A stretch of 64,000 nucleotides of DNA from Sequoia sempervirens (GCA_007258455.2 VDFB02270651.1:695872197-695936196); one strand, 5' to 3'. Numbered from the stretch's first letter, positions 35,080 to 47,227 are shown. The notes: a model not told the origin generated them from the sequence alone. Numbers and translations: made by a program.

Positions 35080-35500
35080 CACTACTAAATTTGACAAACG
35101 TTTGTCGCTCGTTTGACAAACATTTGTCAGAAAATTGATGAATTGATGAAGAAAATTTTGTTGCTATTTTTTCATTGAAATTCTAACGCGGAATTAAACA
35201 TCAAAATAATGGCATAGATTCGTTAGTCATCGGCATCATAAAATGACTCAAATGTTTGTCAAAATATTGATGAAAACTTCATGTATCCATCGATGAATTA
35301 CAACCAAAATGCAATTGCAATGGCTCTTCCGAAGCGTCAAAAAAACACTAGAAATTCATTGCCATTTCGATGAAATGGGCAAGGAGCTATGACGAAGCCT
35401 TTGTCGTAGCTATAGAAAATTTGTCAGACTTTTTCAGTGATTCATCAGTGTCCTTCGTTGAAATTGCAACAAAAAAATGCAATTTTTTTTTTTTAAATAT
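35080..35500 (+). mobile_element. CACTA-type (En/Spm) transposon terminus
   Basis: Begins CACTACTAAATTT, the characteristic opening of plant CACTA elements. It is followed by subterminal words GACAAACGTTTGTC (a perfect 14-bp palindrome), TTTGACAAACATTTGTCAG, ATGTTTGTCAAAA and AAATTTGTCAGAC. Such repeated subterminal motifs are the transposase-binding type. I could not find a convincing partner terminus to the right, so whether it belongs with the SET gene at 38498-41794 is open. Confidence 0.5.
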
Positions 35501-38040
35501 TCATTGAAATGTACCATCGTAGAGACTATTGGCGATGACCACCAAATCCAACCCATCAGTGAGAGATCAATCATTGGCATAGGATAGAAAAATCACTTTG
35601 ATATTCCATGTCTTTCCAATGACTTCTGTCGGCAAGACAGATCCAATGTCACACTAATCTAACCTCTTCAAGAGTTTTGAACACTATTGGTTATTAGCAA
35701 GACATTTTGAGGGTCTCGTCGATTAAACAAGTGTCTAAGAGCAAGTAAACAAATGGAACCTATTAATTTTCTTATTTTTGGGTTCTTTAAATCATAGAAT
35801 AGATACCATCTTCTTTTGTATAATGTACTTATATTCAGATTTGAATTCGAGACCAATTGTCATTGCACATTCCATTTTACTCGCACAGAGTATTCTATAA
35901 GCAATATATTGATAATGCCAAATGATTTATGGTGTTGTACAACTCTACCTATCATTACAATTCTATTGTTCCTCCCTATAGAATCCTGCAAAGATAATTT
36001 TACAATACCAAGTCAAATAATATGAAAAAGACTCGCTTCCATACAAATTAAATGATTATTCTCACAATGGCAATTGTCTAATTACAACAACAATTCGATG
36101 AAAGGTTATCCATGCTTCATAAGAGATGACTGATCATACATATAGACTACAAGATGCATAGAAAAATCATTACACTTGAGAACAACCAAGGGCTAACAAG
36201 GGAAGCATTTAAGAAACGTCTAGATTGAAGAGAAAATGTGTAGGGAAAATGCTGAGTAGTGTCAAGAGAATAGAGCTTGTAGAATATATTCTTGACCTAA
36301 TCAAGCTCTTGAACAACTTAAACAAAATTAAAATACTAACACACAAATGATACACGTAATGAACTTCCAATATCTGCTTTCCTTTCATTAATGCAGAGGT
36401 AGGTAAAGGAGAAATAATTATAATTGTAACACTATTCATAGTCCAGTAAATTAAGTTCATAATTTATGTTCAATGGACCTCAGTATTATCATTATACTAC
36501 CCATCTAATACCATATTTTAATCCAAGCTTCAACTATCTTAAATCTAAAGAAGCACCTTCAATTAACCATTAAAAGTACTATAAAATAAGGTAAGAATTT
36601 TACTTGAGAAAGATTGGGTACACTTGTATGATTAAAGTTCTCACAATCATTAGGATTTATTGGCACACAAACACAACCTATAACATATGAATTAATGGAT
36701 TACTACAAGTTAGTGAAATGGTCCTTAATATGTGACTGGTTTGCAAATTGATTGATAGAAAATAAGGTTACAAACAGATCTGCATGAAAAATTATGAGGA
36801 CAATCTACTGCAATCATCAAAATAGATTAAAAGTGCAAAGGAAAGAGTCGAGCTACATCTCTAGAGCCTAAAAAAACACATGCAAGAAACATAAAAAAAA
36901 AAAGAACAAACCATTTTTTGGATGAATGCAAAATGGTGTCTTCAGCAAGTGATTCCAATGCTTTCACACCTGACAAGACATTACGAAGATTTTAGTCTTC
37001 CTCTGTGAAATTAACTACTTACAGAATAAACCTAGAAACCAATATTATATACCTCCATGTCTAGCCAAGGGTAGGTATAAAAGAAAAAAAATTCCTCAAT
37101 GCAATGCTGAAAAATATCAATATGTGTGTAGATTTGTATTACTCAAAATATCATTTCACTGCCTAAGGAAAAATATGCAAGTGATGTTATAAATTTCAAT
37201 CTTCACATAGGCTCCCTTATTACTACACATGCATATACAAGCATTATTCGAGTTCTAAACTATTCAAATATTAAGGATTTAATTAGCTATAAGATGGAAA
37301 GTTTTTGTTTAGACATAATCCGTCATCTTTTACATATCTTTATTCACTCCTAGCACTTCAAATAAATGTGTAAATGAGACAAAAATTTGAATCTTTTATG
37401 ACAAAGAAAATTCTCGAAAGGAGGGGGGAGAGAGAAAAGGGTAAGAGGCAAGAGAATGCTTGAATGTATAGCAAAGTATAACATTTTGATCATTATAACA
37501 ATGAAACGAATCTTAAGTTTGAAGCATTAATATCATTTACAACATTTATGATCAAGAATGAATGTAAGTAGAGAAAATTTGCATATCTACAAATGGTACA
37601 AAATTTCATGGTTAAGTGGAAGCCTTCCATCAACAACAAGATCCAAATATTCGTGTATCTATCTCAATCGAGCCTCTAAACCCTTCAGAGCTATCAATTT
37701 TTCCACTAACCTGTTATGCACAAAAGTCAAATTTTAGAGTTATGTCACCACTAAAAATAGAAGAAATAGAGCTTTGAAACCAAATCCACACACAACACAA
37801 TGTGGTATTCATACAAAGCCATACAAACAAACTAAACTCAAAACATTGGAATGGAAACAACTTCAAATTATGATGCAAAGCATGGATTTAGGGTATAAAG
37901 AATCATTTTTTTGCCACCATAGTGAAAAGTTAGCACTTTCTTTCATCTTTGCATATCGGTTTGATGCTTCAAATGATGCATTTCTTATATTGAAAAGTAC
38001 ATTACCTTATTGAGCTTCTCTTATTTTGAGAATAGTTTAA
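35501..38040. other. Non-coding stretch, nothing recognised
   Basis: Ordinary AT-rich sequence on both strands. ORFs of 60-83 codons here lack motifs. It may be the interior of a CACTA-like element. Confidence 0.35.
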
Positions 38041-38129
38041 TATTCTCTACTTAATAGGGCCAACCATGTGATGGTGGAAGCTCATTTGGCCCATCCCCCC
38101 CCCTCACATCACTCTCGATTCCCCATACC

Positions 38130-38345
38130 CAATCATATAACATTAATCATTCATTCATCCATTAATAACATATAACATTCAATCATTCATCCATTAATAA
38201 CATATAACATTCATTCATTCATCCATTAATAACATATAACATTCATTCATCCATTAATAACATATAACATTCATTCATTAACATATAACATTCATTAATT
38301 AACATATTCACATTCATTCATTAACATATAATATTCATTCTTTCA
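38130..38345 (+). repeat. Minisatellite of ATTAATAACATATAACATTC units
   Basis: About seven imperfect copies of a ~20-33-bp unit made of TTCATTCATCC and ATTAATAACATATAACA. It is preceded by a C8-like run at about 38095. Confidence 0.85.
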
Positions 38346-38497
38346 GTTTTTACATATTATCAAAAATATGGTTGTCATGATATGATTACAATCACTTTTT
38401 TTTTGTTTCTTTTTTAAAGCTAAAAAAATCTAAAGTGGAGTATCATTTTCTAAATCATTTGTCCCCCCTTTAGTTGTTCTACCCTCTACTTGTGATC

Positions 38498-41400
38498 TTA
38501 ATGTACGCCTAGTTGTCTACTCACGACGTGGATGTCGCTACAAGGGGGGTCTACTGCAATAACAAAGAAATGTTAAACTAATATGTTTTATTATTATTGT
38601 TACAAGTATTTCATTAATTAAAAGAACATTAGAGTGGTTCTCTTTACCTAATGGGTCCACATCATGTTCATGAACTTGTTATAGACTCATGCTCAACATG
38701 TTGAACACCCTCTAAATCCTGATCTATAGTTGAAACATGAAAGGTTACATTAATTAATACACCAATTGAAATTAAATATGTTTAAAAGAACATGAGAGTG
38801 GCCCTCTTTACCTGATGGGGCCACATCATGTTCCTGATCTTCTCTAGCCTGATCATGCTCAACAAGTTGATCATGCTCTACATGCTCTAAAGTTGAAACA
38901 CGAAAGGTTACATTAATTAATACACCAATTGCAATTAAATATGTGTAAAAGAACTTTAGACTAGTCCTCTTTACCTGATGAGGCCACATCATGTTCCTGA
39001 TCTTCTCTAGCCTGATCATGCTCAACATGTTGATCACACTCTACATGCTCTAAAGTACCAGAATTCACACTATGACCTTCATCTATAGGTTGTGCTCCAC
39101 TCTCACCAAGCTGCATTCCAATGTCATGTGCAGTATTATCATTGCTTGAATATTAAAAAAAATAGAATGTAATTACTTTATGGTGGAAATTAATATTGAA
39201 TAGATTGCACAAGTATTCAATTTTAAATAAGCTTTATTGAGTTTATTTACCTATGTGTCGAATTCAATGGAAGATTATTTTTGCCTAGTCAAGACTCTTA
39301 GGCATTCAGCCACGACTCCATAGCCTTGCTGGAAGGCAATCTTTAGGTCATCTTTTGTGGGAACTCTGTTGAATTCAGAGCCCTATATTTTTGCATAAGA
39401 TCATGAATTTTGTTTCTATGTTGTGATAAAACCAAAATTGTTTTGAATTTATTATTTGGATACAATATTTCATTTATCGATACTTATAATTCATGTAGCT
39501 AATTTCATATAACCACCAGAGCCAAGTTTGTCTTGCCCGTGTTTTTCTAGTCTTTCCTTTGTTTCCTTTGATGTGTCGGGCAGCCTATGAAAAGTTTGAA
39601 AAACATTAGATTATGTAAAAAGAAAGAGTAATCAGTATATAATTACATTATTGATAGTATCACATACCTTCCTTGGCCTGGTGGTGTCTTTCCTTTTTTT
39701 CTTTTCAGCCTTCTCCTTTCCATCTGACACCAGCTCCTTCCACTTCCTCTTTGGAATCATGGGGGGGTGCTCATACTTTTTGTTCTTCTCTAAATTTGAC
39801 CTATATTGGTCCCTCACATACTTTAGATAGGTACCATCTTTCTTAAGGACATTGGTTCAGTTGAATGTTTTATCACTGAAGAGCACAACTAAATGGTTAA
39901 TGAGCTCAGCTTTTAAATCTTGGTTTTGGGCATTCCACCGTGTACATATGGTGGGCCCGAAGAGCTCCAACATAATATCACTTAGATGTTTATAAAAAAC
40001 AACATTTCCTACAAAATGATCACGGGATCAATAGTCTAAAAAGAGCGATCAATAAGTAAATTTCAATTAGATTACATATAATAATAATTAAAACATTTTA
40101 AAGTACCTGGGACCTTCTCTATCTTTATGGGAATGAAATCCTTGGTCACCACAAATGTGACCAAAAATGTTCCTGTACTAGTAATAGGGGAAGATCTAGG
40201 AAATGTTGCTAAAATATCACCAGTACTAGTGGCCTTTGCATCCCCAGGTACATGTCTTGATGTATGTTTTGGCATGTGTTCGCTGCTAGAGGGTGCACTA
40301 ATGGATGCCTTCATGGTATGTGTTGCTGACATTTCAGATGAAAATATAGGCACAAATGATGGGGTCAGATGATGTGATGTATGCGTAGGAAGATCAGGAT
40401 GGACACTTGTACCAACCCCTACTCCTTGGGCAGCACTTGCAATACCCTGATCATGGCTAGGAGCATCATGAGGACACAAAAAATTATGTAAAAATAACAC
40501 ATATTTTAGTTCATGACATAAAAGAGTACAAAATATAAAACCATGAATGAACTTATGTTATAATTAAAGACCTCACGACAAATTACTTGCAAGTTTTGTG
40601 ATCTCTCAGTCAATATTTTAACCCTCTCTCTTATCTCATCTGTTTGAGGCACTATGAATAACAACTTAAGGATTTCTTCATTGCAATTTTTTTGGGTCTT
40701 CCTTATCATATCAAGAGGGTTTGTTGAATAAGCAATGTCATCATCACATAATATTACTGCACCTCCCTATGGATGCTCTTGTCTACTAGTAGTGCCTTTC
40801 CCCAATCAGTCAACTGCAACAAGAATATTAAAAACATTATTGAAATTAACCCAATAAAATTATGAAAACAACATAATAATAAAAAAAAATTCTCTTATCT
40901 AATTTGTACAATTACAATGAGGTAAACCTGTCGGGTAGAAGTGCCTAAAGATACATTGCAATCTGTGCTCTGGGCCGAAGCCTTTTCTGTACGATCAATG
41001 TCCCGTTGTGACAAAAATTAAATATAAAACAACATTACTAAAATGAAACCAATAGACTTATGAAAAAAAACATTAGAATAAAATCATATATTGGAGTCAT
41101 TATTTGGAGGTTGGGAAAAATGGTACATAGTACGTACCACCCCTATAGTAACTTTGTTTGTAACTAAGTGATTCAAATTGTAATAGATTATTAACTCTTC
41201 CCCTATAGTTATTGATTTTATCACACATACGAATACACGGTTTCCCTCATGCACCTCAAATATACAATTGGGTTGCTTATTTGTTGACCCAGGTCGTGTA
41301 CTATTTATAAACCCTACAATATTCCCTGATGCTTTTAGCCTTCCATCAATGTACATAGCCACTCCTTTATTTTGATCCTTATCTTTTAGCTGTATATAAT

Positions 41401-41794
41401 TTGCTGATAGTGCATACCTATGCATACTTCGTGTATATCAAACTAGTTTCATCCAATCTTTATAACTATAACAGGGTCCGACATACTCCATCAATTCAAT
41501 AACTTTTTGGTAGCAGACCTTTATTTTGTCCATGCAAAATAGGCCCAAACCATGTATTGATGATGGTGCTATGCGATATATCCTCTCGTTGACACAAAAA
41601 TCAGTGTTTATTGGAGGAAGTTCCTTGGGTACCCATTGTTTCTGTAGATGTTTGTACTTCAAGGGAACCTCGATGTCGCCTATGCTCTCATCATCATAAG
41701 AACATGACCCCCCTTAAGCAAGAAAAAATTCCATGCGTTTATAAAATTTTCTTCTAATCTTTTGATCTATAGTTGATCTCCCTCTTTTAGACAT
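38498..41794 (-). pseudogene. SET-domain gene with transposon-like downstream exons (about 11 exons, decayed)
   Basis: Exon 1 (41794-41138) starts MSKRGRSTIDQ and encodes a SET domain, the catalytic fold of protein-lysine methyltransferases: SSIHGLGLF, MEYVGPCY, MYIDGRLKASGN, GFINSTRPGS, PNCIFEV and GEELIIYYN. The canonical NHS of RFINHS and the Asp-Tyr near the end are altered, so activity is doubtful even without the stops. In-frame stops lie at 41714-41716 and 41438-41440. Splice-site-bounded coding pieces follow: 40986-40928, 40813-40587, 40456-40107 (Ser/Thr/His-rich), 40008-39668 (RWNAQNQDLKAEL, YLKYVRDQYRSNLEKN, HPPMIPKRKWKELV), 39584-39484 (KHGQDKLGSGGYMKLA), 39382-39251, 39144-38975, 38886-38812, 38723-38648 and 38553-38498. 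Exons 5-6 resemble accessory proteins of En/Spm-type transposons. Most junctions keep phase; the exon 5-6 and exon 2 boundaries are uncertain. Confidence 0.6.
38641..39058 (-). repeat. Tandem triplication of a small exon with its intron (~160-bp unit)
   Basis: Three direct copies, each with the end of an intron, a 75-76-nt coding segment and a GTAAAGAG donor. Coding parts: 39058-38975 (end of exon 8), 38886-38812 and 38723-38648. The peptide is EHDQAREDQEHDVAPSG-like, His/Asp/Glu-rich. The two outer introns share GTTACATTAATTAATACACC. Confidence 0.8.
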
Positions 41795-42179
41795 ACTACA
41801 TGTCTTGCTTTCCTATTCTCTTCTTGAATTTCCCTTGTTCAAGGAAGATAGATCTGACAAATACCTATTTGGTGGTACCTGCACTCATAAGGATTTTGGA
41901 TGAAGTTCTTTCATGGTGATGTGATCCTAAGGTGAAATTATGATTAATCTATCATTTCATCGCCAGAATTTCATAGGTTATAAGGTAATCAAGTCTTGAT
42001 AGATTGCAAGTTATTATTACTACTGTCCAAATGTGTCCATCACAAATCAAATCTACTTAATGTTTTAACTCCCAAACTTTGTAACAAGTGTTAAATGTGA
42101 CTATGGTCCACCAGTTACACAACCTAGGCCTCAAATGTATTCTCTAATTGTAATCAAAGGAATTTTACTCTTCATTCAA

Positions 42180-42975
42180 GGGTATGTGCAGGATCATCAT
42201 GGAAAAAATAGGCCCTTAAGTGGCAAAAAAATTAGAAAAATCAAAGTTAGGAAAATTGACGTAAATATTTGAATAATTTATCTATATTATTTCAAAAATA
42301 TGTAAGAATAGAATTTGTAGAAAATTGAATGTAGTTTCTAAACTACTAGGTTTTTTTAAACAAAATCTATTTGGTGAAAATTTGAAATTTCAATGCAGTA
42401 GTACTTAAATTTCAGGGAAAAAATAAGAAGTAGGTGTTTGTCTGAGCACCCTAACCACAATAAAATGATAATATTTTTTTATAATATTTTAGATATAAGT
42501 AGAGGACTCATGTCCCAATGTGATGCATATTTTTTTGTAATTTTTTTCCAAGTAAATATTTAATTATGATTTTTCTATTAGAACTTTAAAAAAATATAAA
42601 AAATCGTATGTCTAACCACCTTAACTTGGTCAAAACTTTATGAAATTCATTTTTTTTTATAAATTCTATAGTATATGAAGCATAGAATGTGATTCATGTT
42701 TTGGATTCAAAAAATGTGATACTGTTTGAAAGTTATAGATGTTTTCCAATCAGCCTATTAATCATGACTTTTGTCTTAATTCAAATAGAAAATGAATAAT
42801 AATTATTTATTAAATTCAAAGTAAAGTATAATTTATATTGGTTGAAAGCTGAGAATATCCTTTAAAAACACTTTTCATTTCATTAATTTTGGGTTAAAAA
42901 AAGCCATTAGCCACATACTCTACAAATACTCATCATATTGCCACTTTTTGGCCCATCATGATCTTGTACATTCCC
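42180..42975 (-). mobile_element. MITE-A copy 4 (796 bp)
   Basis: Starts GGGTATGTGCAGGATCAT and ends ATGATCTTGTACATTCCC, about 385 bp upstream of the SET gene start, same orientation as copy 2. The flanking tetramers TCAA and TAAG do not match, so the target duplication is lost or was altered. Confidence 0.85.
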
Positions 42976-43559
42976 TAAGTAAATAAACTTGAAAGGATAC
43001 ACCACCAAGTGGTTTATTGGACACTTACATGACTAAAAATAGAAGAAAATTTACATTTAATTTCCATTTGTCTAAGCGGTTAATAGGGAGGGAGTGTGTA
43101 CTAGGCCTGGTTAAGTCATCACAAGTTTAGGCTTTGGCAATAATTTTTTTTTAAGTCATCTTAAATCTTCCTATGTCTAATTTCTAGGAGACTTTTGTTA
43201 TGTTTTAAGGTAGGATGATTGATGAAAGAGCCCAAAGAGCCTTTCTCCATGGTATCTAGGTACACATAGTAGTGGTCTTCTCTTATACTGTTGGACATGA
43301 TTTAAAGAACTTAGCTAGGAATTATTCATTTAACCTAAGGTTTTCTCATAATGCCATCATTGGAAAAGTATGATCAAATTCTTCTATTATGAAGAATTGT
43401 TATATGTTCCTCTAGTAATCACTATAAATGTTTGTAAGGATAAAATGACGAATTGCATCAAGTTGGAGAGAATCAACTTTGAGTTCCTCAAAGATTATAT
43501 TCCTCTATTCATAATTTTTAAGGGTTGTGTGTGGAGGAGGTTATCACTACCAAGAAGGG
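42976..43559. other. Spacer, no gene recognised
   Basis: No recognised motif. The open frame 43370-43654 runs into repeat family C and has no known domain. Confidence 0.4.
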
Positions 43560-44760
43560 AGGAGACCTTTCCTTGTGATGGAACTTCAAAATTTTGCTCT
43601 TTGTGTTCCATTTTTATCTTTCCTTATGTCTCTAGTCATCTATGGTGTTTGTGAAAAGCCTAAAGTTGGGGTTTTACCTTTGTCTTCATGTAAAACCCTA
43701 GTGCTTATCTTACGCCTTGGGTGGGATCTTTTGGGCTGTTACTTTTTGGAATATCACAAGGCGATCCAATTGGCTGGTGACACATTTTCTTTCTGGCTCA
43801 ATGCTTGTTTGCTTCTTTTTCTATAAGAAGGATTTCAAGGTTAGAAGTATGTGTTAGCAAGTTAGATATTTTTGGTCAAGTCTAGATGAAGTTATAGAGA
43901 AAATTGTAAAGTCTGATGGTTTTAGGGAAAATGCAATTTAGGTTTTGAGTCATTTTGTAGTAGGTTTTGAATTCATTAAGATTTGATGTTTTATGATAGT
44001 ACTGGCATTTGAATTGATATGATTAATTCAAACTCATGTCTCTCCATTATACAAGCATATCTGAATTTTGAATAAAATGATCAAGGGTTGTTTTGTTCAT
44101 CTCACTATTGTGGTGTGTATGATTCTTGTTTTAGGTTTAATTCAAGGAATTAATTAAAATGCTTGAATGGGATTGTAGGTGGATATGTTCTATATAAGGA
44201 GTTGATAAGTAGTATTGGGTTAGAATACATATTGATGAGATTGTAAAGTAATGTTATCAAGTATCTTATATGTTGTGTTAAATCTATCATAAGCCCTTAG
44301 ATGCTTATAAATTTGACTCCTCCAATGGATATATGGCACTGATATAAGTTGTACTTATTCTTATGGTTAAATATTTGTTTTCCTTTACCTAGAGCTTGCT
44401 AAAAATTCAAAATCAATGACTATCTTATACTGTGAAATGTTGTAGTTATCTCATGCTCCAAATAGTTGATATTATTGATAAAAAAACCAATTCTATTCGG
44501 TATTATCCTATTATGTTGAGCTATTAAATGAGATTATCTATTGTTGTTAATGTTATTTATGATGATGGTGCAGAGGTTATAAATGCATTAAGGGATCACC
44601 CTCCTGGGTCTTGCAGAGCCCAAAGTGTAGGAGGTCTTTAAAATCCTCATCAGTTGGTCCAGGTCCTTCGAGCTGCCCTTTATTGGAATTGGATATTCCA
44701 TAGGTAGATTAGAAGATCAACCTGCTTACCGTAAAAAGAACTAGCACCTTGCATATGTTT
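43560..44760 (+). repeat. Repeat family C, copy 1 (complete single copy)
   Basis: Runs from TGATGGAACTTCAAAATTTTG to CGTAAAAAGAACTAGCAC. The same sequence occurs at 49935-50110 plus 51946-52555, at 60165-60840 (end part), and reversed at 55253-55915 and 61739-62165. Landmarks are GGCTGGTGACA, CTATAAGAAGGATTTCAAGG, ATATATGGCACTGAT, GTTGTAGTTATCTCATGCTCC, AAGGGATCACCCTC and CAAAGTGTAGGAGGTC. An open frame at 43527-43826 covers its start but diverges between copies, so coding is unproven. Confidence 0.8.
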
Positions 44761-45150
44761 GTGGTGGAGGTATTAAAGAAGAATTGTATGCCTCTATTTC
44801 CATTCATTAGATCTACCTTAGCCTAGCATATACTTGGGATAAGTCTACAATTGCTTCAAACTCATGCGATGAAGGCTATGTCTGATGAAATTTTAGACCT
44901 CAACCAAGATGTGGGTAGATTATGGGAGTTTTTCCAAGACCTGAGGTTGGTTGATAAAAATGTGAAAGACTAAGATATTTTATTTTTTCTATCCTATCTT
45001 ATACCATTTTACGAGAATGGGGGTGCCAATGTATGAGAAGATCTTTAGAAACTAGGCATGAAAATTGCAGGTTAAAGAGAATGGGGGTGCCAAACTTACA
45101 GTACCCATTGCCCCTTGGTCATCAATTTTCCCTGAGTTCCATCAACCTCA
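44761..45150 (+). other. Possible transposon ORF remnant
   Basis: About 44850-44972 reads open as QLLQTHAMKAMSDEILDLNQ then DVGRLWEFFQDLRLVDKN. I recognise no family. It may be a fragment of a protein like that at 56-59.7 kb. Confidence 0.2.
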
Positions 45151-45360
45151 TCCTCGGCACTGGTATTGACCTTGTTTTCACTCCTCAAAACTCTTCCTTG
45201 GTGTTGATATTGACCTTGTTTTCACTCCTCCAAACTCTTCGTCGGCGCTGGTATTGACCTTGTTTTAACTCCAAACTCTTCCTCAGCACTGGCATTGACC
45301 TTGTTTTCACTACTCCAAACTCTTCCTTGGTGCTGGTATTGACCTTTCACTTCTCCAATT
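45151..45360 (+). repeat. Minisatellite, ~44-bp unit, five copies
   Basis: Unit TTCCTCGGCACTGGTATTGA then CCTTGTTTTCACTCCTCCAAACTC, starting at about 45150, 45194, 45238, 45279 and 45323 with few changes. Confidence 0.9.
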
Positions 45361-45399
45361 TGATGAGCTACAACCAAGTTTTCTTAGGTTTTACAATAT

Positions 45400-45660
45400 G
45401 TTAATTTAATTGAAAATTTTGGTGCCATTTAGCTAGGATTTAATATTCTACAATATAGTTAAGTATATATTAGCTATATTTTACATAATAAATAATATAA
45501 TTATTCAACTTATTATAATTATATATTATATTCTTTAACAAAATTATTAAATACGTATAAGATTATTATAATTAATAATTAATAATAAGTATATTTTTAT
45601 ATAATACAAAATATAATTAATATTTAATATATATTTAATATAATAGTAATATATATTAAT
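45400..45660. other. Very AT-rich stretch
   Basis: Nearly pure A/T (TAATAATTAATAATAAG, ATATTTAATATA). No feature beyond composition; a potential matrix-attachment-like or unwinding segment. Confidence 0.5.
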
Positions 45661-45835
45661 ATGAGAGAGAGAAACTAGATTTTGATTGGTTGTTTCATGT
45701 CAACAATCCAAGGTTGGCATGTTACCTTGGGGATTTATGCTCAAGGTAGCATTCCATTTGATTAAAGATATGATAATTCTCCTTTAAGACCTCTTCAATT
45801 TACCCATTGCACACTTAAGGAGACAAAGATTAATA

Positions 45836-46330
45836 TAGGGAAGAAAATATAGAGAGAGAGGGAGATAATGAGAAACATACAAATAGAAAGGGAGACAAAG
45901 AGATAGAGAGAGGTAGAGAGATAAATAGATAAGGATGAATAGATAGAGATATAGGAAGGGTGATTGATATATCTCTCCATGTTGCTCTCTATATGTCTAT
46001 ATCTCCCACTATCTATGTCACTGCCTCTTCTACTCTATATCTCCCACTATCTATATCTCTCATTCACTCCATCTCTCCTACTCTATATCTCTATCTTTAT
46101 TTATATTTTTATCTCCCTCTCACTCCTCTCTCTATCTCTTTCTATCTATATCCCTTTCTCCCCCCCTCTCTATCTCACCCTCTCTCCCTCCCTATCCCCC
46201 TATCCATCAACTCTCTATCTCCACCTCTCTTCCTTTCTCTTCCCATATATCTCCATCTCTCTTTCTCTTCCCATATTTCTCTATCTCTCTCTCTTTCTCT
46301 CCCCATCTATCTCTGTCTCCCCATATATTA
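45836..46330. repeat. Purine-to-pyrimidine strand switch (AGAGATAG then TCTCTATC repeats)
   Basis: 45836-45955 is built of AGAGAGAGG/ATAGATAGAG words. After a short spacer (GGTGATTGATATATC), 45970-46325 is built of CTATATCTCCC/TCTCTATC words. The two halves are roughly reverse complements, a small version of the satellite inversion further right. Long open frames here are artefacts of the repeat. Confidence 0.8.
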
Positions 46331-47072
46331 ACAAATAATCCAAGTAAGCATACAATAATATATGTTGGTAAAACTATAATAGTGTTTTATTAAACTATAA
46401 GTAAGACTTTATCTTTCTACTGTCAAGCCTTCTTATAAAAATAGTGTTTTATGAAACTATAAGTAGATTATTGTCACCACTCTTCATTCAACATGAAATG
46501 CCAAATTTAGAAATTGTTTTATTGCTTTTGTCAAGTTTTCTTAACCAAGATATTTACTGGGTTGAATAAATTTGTATTATGACCCTTCATCTCTTTAAAA
46601 TAATTAGACAATATTAGTGAGATCAGGAAGGGGAGAAAACTAAACTCCTTAAAAATAGGGGTAGTTGTGGGTTTGTTTTTTTTCTTTGTATATTATATAC
46701 TTAGTTCCTCTAGGATAAATAAGTCACTTTAGATCATTTTCTTAGTTGTGTATCCTAACTAATATAGAGTAAGCTTTTTCATTTTAATTGACTACTACAT
46801 AATAGTTTATGTTTTGAAAGAATTGTTTCCATTCTTTGTAGTTTTTACATTGGAATACAAATGATATTTAATTTCATGCCAATATACTTCTTTGATAAAG
46901 ATATTTATTTGAAATAAGTGCTTCATAACCCATCTAATCAAATTATAATTAACCTATCAAAAAGGAAATATGAATTTTCTAAAGAAAAGAACACTTGACC
47001 CAATCATAAGTGTATCGCCTTCAAAGAAAGGAGTGATCTGCCTTAGCAATAACAACTACTTGATTTAGATCT
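46331..47072. other. Spacer, no gene recognised
   Basis: A ~65-bp direct repeat at 46375-46470 (ATAGTGTTTTAT-AAACTATAAGTA). Otherwise featureless. Confidence 0.4.
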
Positions 47073-47110
47073 GGGTATGTGCAGGATCATGATGGGCCAA
47101 AAAGTGGCAC
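47073..47110 (+). mobile_element. Solo MITE-A terminus
   Basis: GGGTATGTGCAGGATCATGA and the following GGGCCAAAAAGTGGCA match the left end of MITE-A copies 1 and 3. Homology then stops and no right end follows. A truncated element or a different family member. Confidence 0.6.
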
Positions 47111-47227
47111 AATGAAAAAAGTAGTGTTTTGAACTCACCAAAAAATGTGAAAAATCCCAAGTTGACTTTTTTTTTTGGGTTGGCTATCAGTACATTGCTC
47201 CATAGCAATGCCCAAGCCAAATTACTA

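Noticed and set aside
40785..40795. CTACTAGTAGTG as right end of the CACTA element
   Set aside because: Matches the left terminus for only eight bases, has no subterminal repeats and no matching 3-bp duplication, and lies inside a predicted exon of the SET gene.
43370..43826. Overlapping ORFs at the start of family C as a membrane protein gene
   Set aside because: The hydrophobic frame is not kept open in the other family C copies (49935-50110, 59835 onward).
45960..46338. Two overlapping 123-124-codon ORFs rich in Leu, Ser, Tyr and Pro
   Set aside because: They are translations of a simple TCTCTATC repeat with no real coding signal.
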